52,072 bases of DNA from Alphaproteobacteria bacterium. GTDB taxonomy: Bacteria > Pseudomonadota > Alphaproteobacteria > Caulobacterales > Hyphomonadaceae. The notes beneath the pieces are model-generated. The model made no database searches. It was not told where the DNA came from and saw only the letters and a list, made by a program, of their open reading frames with translations. The stretch lies in contig WGLW01000050.1 of the NCBI GenBank assembly GCA_016125405.1, positions 1 through 52,072 of the forward strand, written 5' to 3'. Below are positions 10,494 through 16,973 of this stretch, in pieces. Position 1 is the stretch's first letter. Each line of letters opens with the position of its first letter. The position numbers were made by a program, and so were the translations under genes.

Positions 10494-10513
10494 GCCTTCG
10501 CAGATGCGAAGGC
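10494..10513. promoter_or_regulatory. 20-bp inverted repeat upstream of mutB (candidate operator)
   Basis: GCCTTCGCA and TGCGAAGGC are perfect 9-bp inverted arms separated by GA. The site is centred 75 bases upstream of the mutB start codon in the mutB/EF-hand intergenic region. A two-base centre is too short for a terminator loop, so a dimeric regulator site is more likely. No regulator gene for it is visible nearby. Confidence 0.4.
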
Positions 10514-10686
10514 CGACATGATTTGCGACAGTTATTACGCAGACCTTACAAGACTGTCATGTGCCGCGCGAACTGCATTCGCGTGCGACGGAAGCTTCCG
10601 CATCCCGAAGTTAAATCCCCGATCGCCAAGGCGGCGATCACCGGGCCGGACACGTCCCGCATCAGGTTTATCGAAGAGGAAATCCC

Positions 10687-10998
10687 ATGAAGTCTCGAAT
10701 CCGTCTTGCCGTGGCCCTTGTGGTCGCCGCGACGGTTGCGGTCCCGGCCTTCGCCCAGCGCACGCCGCCCACACCCGAGGAGCGCGAAGCGCGCTTTGTC
10801 GCCGCCGACACCAACAAGGACGGCAAGCTCAGCAAGGACGAACTCACCGCCATGCTGCCCGACCAGATGAAGGACCGGGCGGACATGATGTTTACCCGCA
10901 TGGACGCTGACGGCGACGGCTTCGTCACCAAGGAAGAGTTCATGGCGATGCGTCGCGGCGGTGGCGGCGGTGCGGGCGGCGGCGCCGCGCCCCAGTAG
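10687..10998 (+). CDS. secreted EF-hand protein 1
   Basis: 103 residues with an N-terminal signal peptide ending VAVPAFAQ. Two canonical EF-hand loops follow: DTNKDGKLSKDE (about 37-48) and DADGDGFVTKEE (about 73-84), both with Asp/Asn at positions 1, 3 and 5, Gly at 6 and Glu at 12. Both should bind Ca2+ in the periplasm. The C-terminus is a Gly-rich tail. GAGGAAATCCC precedes the ATG. It is a tandem paralogue of the gene at 11204, sharing the PPTPE-x-R-x-ARF lead-in. Partner and role unknown. Confidence 0.8.
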   Translation: MKSRIRLAVALVVAATVAVPAFAQRTPPTPEEREARFVAADTNKDGKLSKDELTAMLPDQMKDRADMMFTRMDADGDGFVTKEEFMAMRRGGGGGAGGGAAPQ

Positions 10999-11018
10999 CG
11001 CCAGCGAGACCAGCAGGC

Positions 11019-11053
11019 GGGCCGGCGGCGCAATGTTTGCTTGCCGCCGGCCC
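11019..11053. other. strong hairpin between the two EF-hand genes
   Basis: GGGCCGGCGGC (11019-11029) and GCCGCCGGCCC (11043-11053) are perfect 11-bp arms. GCAA/TTGC within the loop can extend the stem. There is no T-run after it, so it may be a factor-dependent terminator, an attenuator or an mRNA-stabilising hairpin that sets unequal expression of the two genes. Confidence 0.45.
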
Positions 11054-11203
11054 CACGCTGGCAAGGACTGACGCCCACGCAGAGACCGGCGAAGACCGGT
11101 TGACCAGAAGTCGATCCAGTCCGGCAGGAGCGTTTTGCCCCGGCGGAGCGGGCGACGAGACAGTGCACAGGACAGTTTCCCCAACTCAGAAAAAGGAAAC
11201 GTC

Positions 11204-11542
11204 ATGAACCTCCCGAAAAGACTGGCTGCTGTGGTCATTCTTGTTGGCGCGCTCGCCGCGCCGGCCCTGGCCCAGCAGAAACACGCTCCGCCGACCCCGG
11301 AACAGCGCGCCGCGCGCTTCGACAAGGCTGACGCCAACAAGGACGGCGTGCTCACGAAGGCGGAATTCACGGCCGCTATTGCCGCTGACCGCCAGGCTCG
11401 CATCGACAGGATGTGGGCGCACCTGGATCCCACCGGCAAGGACAGCATCACCAAGGCTGACTACCTCGCCGCGCCGATGGGCCACGGCCACCGTCACGCG
11501 GGACACGGCAAAAGCGCCGATACAACTGCGACGCAGAACTAG
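11204..11542 (+). CDS. secreted EF-hand protein 2 (second loop degenerate)
   Basis: 112 residues. The signal peptide ends GALAAPALAQ. The first EF-hand loop DANKDGVLTKAE is canonical. The second, DPTGKDSITKAD, has Thr at 3, Lys at 5, Asp instead of Gly at 6 and Asp at 12, so Ca2+ binding there is doubtful. The C-terminus is His-rich (MGHGHRHAGHGK) and could bind a transition metal. ATG 11204 is preceded by AAAAAGGAAAC, a good ribosome site. Probably arose by duplication of the gene at 10687. Function unknown. Confidence 0.8.
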   Translation: MNLPKRLAAVVILVGALAAPALAQQKHAPPTPEQRAARFDKADANKDGVLTKAEFTAAIAADRQARIDRMWAHLDPTGKDSITKADYLAAPMGHGHRHAGHGKSADTTATQN

Positions 11543-11543
11543 C

Positions 11544-11598
11544 CTGTAGCCTCGGCTACAGACAGGAACGGCCGGCGGGCGCAGGCGCCGGTCGTTTT
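11544..11598 (+). terminator. double hairpin terminator after the EF-hand genes
   Basis: Two hairpins follow the stop codon. CTGTAGC/GCTACAG has loop CTCG (11544-11561). CGGCCGGCG (11569-11577) pairs with CGCCGGTCG (11586-11594) with one G-U pair and is followed by TTTT. The second has intrinsic-terminator form and separates the EF-hand genes from the SDR gene. Confidence 0.6.
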
Positions 11599-11673
11599 CG
11601 TTCGCCGCCGTCTTCCTCGCCGGATGAAAAGTGCTAGACCCGCCGGAGAAACACCGGTGCGGGAGCCAGATTC

Positions 11674-12477
11674 ATGACCGATACGCCAAACGACATGACC
11701 GGCAAGCGCGCCATCGTCACCGGCGGTGGAACCGGTCTCGGCGCGGCCACGGCTCTCGGTCTCGCCCGGCGGGGCGTCAACGTCTGCATCAACTACGCCT
11801 CCAGCGCCGACGCCGCGGAAAAGGTCGCGGAGGACTGCCGCAAGCTGGGCGTCGAGGCGTTCACCATCCAGGCGAATGTCGGCGAGGACGAGGATTGCCG
11901 GAAGCTGGTCGATGCAGCGGTCGCGAAGCTCGGTGGTCTGGATGTCCTGATCAACAACGCCGGCATCACCAAGTTCGCCAAGCACGCCGACCTTGATGCG
12001 CTCGAAGCGGACGACTTCTTGCGGCTCTACAAGGTCAACGTTGTGGGCGTTTACCAGATGACCCGCGCCGCGCGCCCACACATGGACAAGGCCGGCAAGG
12101 GCGCCATCGTCAACGTCTCGTCGATCGCGGGCGTGACCGGGATCGGCTCATCGATCGCCTACGCATCGACCAAAGGCGCCCTGAATACGATGACCCTCAG
12201 CCTCGCGCGCGCGCTGGCGCCAAAAATCCGCGTCAATGCTGTTTGCCCGGGTTACATCGGCTCCGGCTGGTTCACCAAGTATCAGGGGTCCGACACGGAG
12301 ACCCAGACCGCCGAGGCGGTCGCCAGGTCGACGCCGCTTCAGGTCGCCTCGATGCCGGAAGACATCGCCGAAACGATCCTCTTCTTCGCCGGGCCGGAAA
12401 GCCGTCATGTCACGGGCGAGTTCATCATCGTGGATGCGGGCATGCACCTGGGCTACGCGCCGCTGCGGGCCCGATAG
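11674..12477 (+). CDS. SDR-family NAD(P)-dependent oxidoreductase
   Basis: 267 residues of classical short-chain dehydrogenase. The cofactor motif TGGGTGLG is near residue 16, NNAG near residue 93, the catalytic Ser lies in NVSSIAGV, and Tyr/Lys in YASTKGAL. The VCPGYIGSGWF segment follows. The first strand ends in Asn-Tyr-Ala (INYASS), which argues for NADP(H). Close to FabG-type 3-oxoacyl reductases but with no partner genes to fix a substrate. Start ATG 11674. It converges on the small gene at 12479 with a 1-bp gap. Confidence 0.88.
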   Translation: MTDTPNDMTGKRAIVTGGGTGLGAATALGLARRGVNVCINYASSADAAEKVAEDCRKLGVEAFTIQANVGEDEDCRKLVDAAVAKLGGLDVLINNAGITKFAKHADLDALEADDFLRLYKVNVVGVYQMTRAARPHMDKAGKGAIVNVSSIAGVTGIGSSIAYASTKGALNTMTLSLARALAPKIRVNAVCPGYIGSGWFTKYQGSDTETQTAEAVARSTPLQVASMPEDIAETILFFAGPESRHVTGEFIIVDAGMHLGYAPLRAR

Positions 12478-12478
12478 G

Positions 12479-12703
12479 TCAGCGCCGCTTTTTGCGGTCC
12501 ATCGGAGCGGGCTTATCCAGCAGATCAAGCAGGGCGCGTCCCAGCAGGAAGCCGCCGACCGCCGCAGCAGCCAGCGTGGCCGCGCTCACCGCGACGCCTG
12601 TGCGGCTCAGCTTGGGGTCAATGCCGTACTCGTCGAGGCCGAGATCGAAATCGGCGTCGTTCGCATAGTCGCGGGGCGGCGTGGTGGATTGATGGGCAAA
12701 CAT
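12479..12703 (-). CDS. small single-pass membrane protein, unknown function
   Basis: 74 residues. The acidic N-terminal half (YANDADFDLGLDEYGIDPKL) is followed by one membrane helix (GVAVSAATLAAAAVGGFLLG, about 36-55) and a Lys/Arg C-terminus. I recognise no domain. Codon use looks like the neighbours, and the gene sits tightly against the SDR stop, both supporting a real gene. Confidence 0.6.
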   Translation of the reverse strand: MFAHQSTTPPRDYANDADFDLGLDEYGIDPKLSRTGVAVSAATLAAAAVGGFLLGRALLDLLDKPAPMDRKKRR

Positions 12704-12812
12704 GGTCCAGATCCCAGCGCAAGACCCGTTCCAAGGGTCCCAACTTGCTCAACCTAATGATTTCTGAGCTGAGCGACACGGGGCTTAGACAGTAAAGCGG
12801 AGAGGCGTAGCA

Positions 12813-12831
12813 TCCCGGTAACACTCCGGGA
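12813..12831 (+). promoter_or_regulatory. hairpin overlapping the ribosome site of the PPOX gene
   Basis: TCCCGG (12813-12818) pairs with CCGGGA (12826-12831) across a 7-base loop. The 3' arm overlaps the GGGAG that would serve as ribosome-binding sequence for the ATG at 12839. If formed in the mRNA it could lower translation. Seen in sequence only. Confidence 0.3.
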
Positions 12832-12838
12832 GCGGACG

Positions 12839-13417
12839 ATGTATCATAATGGCAGCAGGGAAATTCAGGCCCTTTTTGGATCGACGGCGCTGGCGGACCG
12901 GCTGGCGGAGCGACTGAGGCGATCCGAATTCAGCGACGAAGACCGGGATTTCATCCACGCCTGCGAGTACTTTTTCCTGGCTACCGCTACGCCGGATGGC
13001 CATCCCGACTGTTCGTTCAAGGGCGGCCCTCCGGAGTTTGTGCAGGTGCTCGCTCCAGACTTGCTGGTCTGGCCGGACTATGACGGCAACGGCATGTTCA
13101 AGAGCCTCGGCAATCTGAAGGTCAATCCGAATGCCGGCCTGCTTTTCATCCGCATGGGCGACAGTCCGAAACGCTTGCGGGTCAACGGCCATGCCGAGGT
13201 CGAGTTCAATGACCCGCTGGCGGCGTCCTTCCCTGGCGCACAAGGCATCGTGCGGTTGACGCCGGTCGACATTTTTCCGAACTGCCCGCGCTACATCCCC
13301 GATCCCGCGACCGGAACACCGTCGCCCTATGTCCCGAAGATGGGCGAGACGCCCCCCGAGCCAAAATGGAAAGCGATGGACGCCTTCAGGGATGTCGTGC
13401 CGCCCCGCAAAGCCTAG
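12839..13417 (+). CDS. pyridoxamine 5'-phosphate oxidase family (PPOX split-barrel) protein
   Basis: 192 residues with the PPOX flavin-binding split barrel. The parts are CEYFFLATATPDGHPDCSFK (first strands), LLVWPDYDGNGMFKSLGNLK and NAGLLFIRMGD, the usual FMN/F420-binding strands. Such proteins bind FMN, F420 or haem; which one applies here is unknown. It is not PdxH, which has a distinct C-terminal signature. ATG 12839 follows GGGAGCGGACG. It converges on the DUF6191-like gene 3 bp away. Confidence 0.82.
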   Translation: MYHNGSREIQALFGSTALADRLAERLRRSEFSDEDRDFIHACEYFFLATATPDGHPDCSFKGGPPEFVQVLAPDLLVWPDYDGNGMFKSLGNLKVNPNAGLLFIRMGDSPKRLRVNGHAEVEFNDPLAASFPGAQGIVRLTPVDIFPNCPRYIPDPATGTPSPYVPKMGETPPEPKWKAMDAFRDVVPPRKA

Positions 13418-13420
13418 CGC

Positions 13421-13642
13421 CTAGGTCTTGGGGTGATCCTCCAAATCTTCCTCGGTCCGGGTCAGCGGCGTGGCCGCCGGATTGATCGAGGACTCGATGC
13501 CGTCGATCACCGCGCCGACGCCGCCCTTGCCGGGCCGGCCCTTGCGATAGGGGATCCAGCCCCGACGCTCGGCCCACAAGGCGATCTGGTCAAAGGCGAA
13601 AAGCGCGAGGACGCCAAGGCCGACAAACAGGACGATGTACAT
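13421..13642 (-). CDS. DUF6191-like small membrane protein
   Basis: 73 residues. An N-terminal membrane helix (VLFVGLGVLALFAFDQIALW) is followed by AERRGWIPYRKGRPGKG, a conserved basic signature I associate with the DUF6191 family. The tail is acidic. No function is known for the family. Start ATG 13642. Confidence 0.65.
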   Translation of the reverse strand: MYIVLFVGLGVLALFAFDQIALWAERRGWIPYRKGRPGKGGVGAVIDGIESSINPAATPLTRTEEDLEDHPKT

Positions 13643-13709
13643 GGCGGTCAGCGCCTCCGCTCTGGTTCATGGTGCACGATAGACTTTTCCCGGAGGATTG
13701 CGACCCGCA

Positions 13710-14909
13710 TCAGCCGGGCGTCACCCGCAGCAGCTTGCCGTCACTGTCGTCGACCGCCAGCCACAGCGCCCCGTCCGGCGCCTCGTCGATATCGCGGATG
13801 CGGCCTTCGTCCTCCAGCATCCTGTCCTCGGCGACCACCGTCTCGCCATCGACAATGAGGCGGACGACACCACCCGCCAGCGAGCCGATCAGCAACTGGT
13901 CTGTCCAGGGAAACAGGTCGCCCTTGTAGAAGATCATGTCGGAGGGCGCGATCACCGGGTCCCAGTAATAGATCGGCTGCTCCATGCCAGGTTTGGCGGT
14001 GATGCCGTCACCGATGGGGCCGCCGGGATAATCGATGCCGTAGGTGATGACCGGCCAGCCATAGTTCTTGCCAGGTTCGGGCACGTTGATTTCGTCTCCG
14101 CCGCGCGGGCCGTGCTCGATCTCCCACAGCTTGCCGCTTTTCGGGTTGATCGCCGCGCCCTGCGGATTGCGATGGCCGTAGGACCAGATTTCCGGGGCGG
14201 CGCCCGCTTTGCCGATGAAGGGGTTTCCCGGCGCCGGTTTTCCTTCCGGCGTGATGTGCACGACCTTGCCGAGATCGTCGGTGATGTTCTGCGCGTGCTT
14301 GCGGGATTCCACCGAGTAGCGCTCGCCCAGAGTCAGGAAGATGTTGCCGGCGGAGTCCCACGCGATGTTCGATCCGAACTGCCCGCCGCCGCTCCATGCC
14401 GGCTGCTGGCGGAACACCACGGTAAGCCCGGTGATCGACTTGCGGTCCTTCGACAGTACGGCCTTCGCCAGTGTCGTGCCGCTCTTGCCGCCGCCGCGCG
14501 GCTCCGAATAGGTCAGCCACAGCGTTAGCTGGTTGGTGAAATCAGGACCCAGCGAAATGTCCATCAGTCCGCCCTGGCCGCCATAGGCCACTTTGGGCGC
14601 CCCCGCTACTTCGCTCTTTTGCCCCTTGGGCGTCACCAGCCACAGCTTGCCGGACTTCTGCGTCACCAGCACGTCGCCATCGGGCAGCATGGCGATGGCC
14701 CAGGGATGCGGGATGCCGCTGGCGACCACCTGCACCGCCGGCTTCACGCTCGACTTGTCCCAACGCGCGCGCGTCTGCCCCTTGAATGCGGGCGTGGCGT
14801 CCTTCTTGTTGGGCGCCGCCTGCTGCCAGGGCGCGGTTTGGGCAACCACTGGAGCGGCGTCACAGGCGCCGAGCGCCAGCAAACCCATGCCCAGGATGGT
14901 CGCCCGCAT
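13710..14909 (-). CDS. PQQ-dependent soluble aldose/sugar dehydrogenase (YliI/Asd type), lipoprotein
   Basis: 399 residues of the six-bladed GDH/aldose sugar dehydrogenase fold. Seen are GIPHPWAIAMLPDGDVLVT, YGGQGGLMDISLGPDF (active-site His region replaced by Met-Asp as in Asd-like members), GRYSV-like Ca-site blade, YGHRNPQG and EHGPRGGDEINVPEPGKNYG. It oxidises aldose sugars at the cell surface using PQQ and Ca2+. The N-terminus MRATILGMGLLALGACDA has a likely lipobox (Cys 16). ATG 14909 is chosen because AGGAGG lies 9 bases upstream; an ATG at 14930 is less likely. No PQQ synthesis genes are in the window. Confidence 0.87.
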   Translation of the reverse strand: MRATILGMGLLALGACDAAPVVAQTAPWQQAAPNKKDATPAFKGQTRARWDKSSVKPAVQVVASGIPHPWAIAMLPDGDVLVTQKSGKLWLVTPKGQKSEVAGAPKVAYGGQGGLMDISLGPDFTNQLTLWLTYSEPRGGGKSGTTLAKAVLSKDRKSITGLTVVFRQQPAWSGGGQFGSNIAWDSAGNIFLTLGERYSVESRKHAQNITDDLGKVVHITPEGKPAPGNPFIGKAGAAPEIWSYGHRNPQGAAINPKSGKLWEIEHGPRGGDEINVPEPGKNYGWPVITYGIDYPGGPIGDGITAKPGMEQPIYYWDPVIAPSDMIFYKGDLFPWTDQLLIGSLAGGVVRLIVDGETVVAEDRMLEDEGRIRDIDEAPDGALWLAVDDSDGKLLRVTPG

Positions 14910-14988
14910 GATCAAGGCCTCCTGCGTCATTCCTGATACCAGATAGGTCGTCAGGCGCGCGGGGACAGCATATCGCGCAGCGGGCGGT

Positions 14989-16473
14989 CTACTGTGGCCC
15001 CACAGTCTGGCGTGATTGCAGCAGGTCCATCGCTTCGGTCGACCCGAGAGGTTGTTCGCTCGCCGTAGTGTCGAACACCATCCACCGATCGCTTCCCGAC
15101 GTCCACCCGGGGGCAGCGGTGCAATCGGGCTTGCCAGTCTTGGCGAACGCCACCCAGCACTGGTGAAGCGCGGCGCTCACGGCGCGGTCCTCGCGGGACG
15201 GAAAATGGCCGGGCAGGTTGCCGAACACGAACGGTATCTCCGACCCGTGAGTTGCGTCCGGACGCCGACCCTGCAGGAAGGCGAGCACATAGTTGAAGCG
15301 ATACTGGAAGACGGGATGACCGGACTTTTCTTGCTGCACGGCGACGTAGTGCGCCGGTCCGGCGAAATAGCCGTCGCGGAAGATCAACCGCGCAAGCGCT
15401 GTGCCGTCGACGCCGTAGATTGTACGCAGCTTGTCGATATCGGCGGGAGACAACATCGGAAAGATATCCGTGGGCTTGGCGTCCGGATCGATCAGGGATC
15501 CTTCGCCGCTGTTCGTGCCGATGATCAGCGGAATGCCCGCCGACTTGCCGCTCGCGAACACCTTCAGCGGCGGCGTGGACAGCAGCGCGTCGTCGAGCAC
15601 GAGGTCCGGCCCGCCATGCGTCGACTTGATCAGCGTGGCCGCATCCAGCGCGCGCAACGCCATGGCGTCGGTCTTGTCGCCTAGGCCCGCGACTTTTGAA
15701 ACTTCTTCAGCCTGCTTCTGGGCTTCGGCGAGCGGCGTCGGCCCCCACCAGCCGCCGCCCGCCGATTCCGCGATGGCCTTCTGGAACAGCCCACGCGCAG
15801 CCGGCGCCGTCATCAGCGCGAGCGTGTCTTCGCCGCCGGCCGACTCTCCCATCAAGGTGACGTTGCCGGGATCGCCGCCAAACTTCGCGATGTTCGCCTT
15901 CACCCATTTCAGGGCCGCGATCTGGTCCAGCAGGCCGAAATTGGCGTTCTTCTCTTTCAGGGCCGGATGGGCGAAGAAGCCGAAAACGCCGAGCCTGTAG
16001 TTGAGCGACACAAGCACGACGCCGTCACGGGCGAAGTGCCCTCCGTCATAGTAGTGATCGGCGGAGCTGCCGGTGACGTTCCCTCCACCATGCAGCCACA
16101 CGATGACTGGCGCCTTGCCGTCCGTGGCCCCCGGCGCCCAAACGTTCAGGGTGAGGCAGTCTTCGCTCATCGTGGCCGAAGGCGTTCCCGGCATGACGTT
16201 GTGCGGTGGTTCGGGCTGCATGCAGGCCGGACCGAAATCGCTTGCGGCAAGGTCGGCCGCCCAAGGTTTCGGCGGCGCGGGCGGCGTCCAGCGCAGGTCG
16301 TCGACGGGCGGGGCGGCGTAGGGGATGCCTTTGAAGACCTCCACGCCATCGGCCACTGCGCCGGTTACGGGCCCCGACGTAGTGACCACCCGCGGCGGAG
16401 CGGTTTGCGCCCCGGCTGGAGGCAATGCGAACCCGGCGACTGTGAGAAACGCCAAGAGAACCCGTGCCCGCAT
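14989..16473 (-). CDS. secreted type-B carboxylesterase/lipase
   Basis: 494 residues with a signal peptide ending PPAGAQ. Type-B carboxylesterase motifs are in order: VFKGIPYAAPP, SEDCLTLNVWAP, the oxyanion-hole WLHGGG, the nucleophile elbow GESAGG, NSGEGS (acidic triad residue) and DATHGSEIPFVFGN (His). It hydrolyses carboxyl esters in the periplasm; substrate not determined. ATG 16473 is preceded by GGAGGAACAGGCG. Divergent from the MarR gene across 65 bp with a palindrome in between, so MarR control is likely. Confidence 0.88.
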   Translation of the reverse strand: MRARVLLAFLTVAGFALPPAGAQTAPPRVVTTSGPVTGAVADGVEVFKGIPYAAPPVDDLRWTPPAPPKPWAADLAASDFGPACMQPEPPHNVMPGTPSATMSEDCLTLNVWAPGATDGKAPVIVWLHGGGNVTGSSADHYYDGGHFARDGVVLVSLNYRLGVFGFFAHPALKEKNANFGLLDQIAALKWVKANIAKFGGDPGNVTLMGESAGGEDTLALMTAPAARGLFQKAIAESAGGGWWGPTPLAEAQKQAEEVSKVAGLGDKTDAMALRALDAATLIKSTHGGPDLVLDDALLSTPPLKVFASGKSAGIPLIIGTNSGEGSLIDPDAKPTDIFPMLSPADIDKLRTIYGVDGTALARLIFRDGYFAGPAHYVAVQQEKSGHPVFQYRFNYVLAFLQGRRPDATHGSEIPFVFGNLPGHFPSREDRAVSAALHQCWVAFAKTGKPDCTAAPGWTSGSDRWMVFDTTASEQPLGSTEAMDLLQSRQTVGPQ

Positions 16474-16520
16474 CGCCTGTTCCTCCACCTTTTGCGGTTG
16501 GGATAGCATAACGACAAATA

Positions 16521-16535
16521 ATACGCTATGCGTAT
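16521..16535. promoter_or_regulatory. palindrome in the esterase/marR intergenic region (candidate MarR operator)
   Basis: ATACGC-TAT-GCGTAT is a perfect 6-bp inverted repeat with a 3-base centre, ending 3 bases before the marR ATG. Its size and place are typical of a MarR-dimer site giving autoregulation and control of the divergent esterase. A further partial repeat (ATAGC/GCTAT) lies to its left. Binding is inferred. Confidence 0.5.
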
Positions 16536-16538
16536 GAA

Positions 16539-16973
16539 ATGGAATCTGCACAGGATGATGCCGTCGCCCAATTGATCATGCGGGCGGTTCTTCGGCTGGG
16601 CCGGCGTCTGCGCGCCGAGCGCCCACGCGATAGCGTGCCGCATTCACAGATGGCTGCGCTCACAAGTCTCGCGCGTCAGGGGCCGATGCCTGCGGTGCGC
16701 CTTGCAGAGATCATGAGGTTGCAGCCGCAGTCACTCACAAGGCTGATCGCAGCGCTTGAAGAGGACGGCCTGATCGAACGGGAACGCGGCGCCTACGACC
16801 GGCGCACCATCACGCTGAGCATCACACGAGCCGGGCGCATGGCCGTGCGCCGCGACCTGTCTGCCCGTAAGGCCTGGCTATCCCGCGCCATGGCGGAGAC
16901 GCTGACACCCGAAGAGCAGGCGCTTCTCGCAACAGCTTCGCCGTTGATGCTCAGGCTGGCCGACGCACTCTAG
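16539..16973 (+). CDS. MarR-family transcriptional regulator
   Basis: 144 residues with the MarR winged helix. VPHSQMAALTSLARQGPMPA leads into helix 2, LAEIMRLQPQSLTRLIAALE is the recognition helix region, and DGLIERERGAYDRRTITLSIT is the wing with the Asp-Arg-Arg signature. The C-terminal helices make the dimer interface. The start at 16539 lacks a clear ribosome site, so the mRNA may be leaderless; the next in-frame ATG is 13 codons on. Its stop overlaps the stop of mutA by 4 bp. Likely regulates the divergent carboxylesterase. Confidence 0.88.
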   Translation: MESAQDDAVAQLIMRAVLRLGRRLRAERPRDSVPHSQMAALTSLARQGPMPAVRLAEIMRLQPQSLTRLIAALEEDGLIERERGAYDRRTITLSITRAGRMAVRRDLSARKAWLSRAMAETLTPEEQALLATASPLMLRLADAL

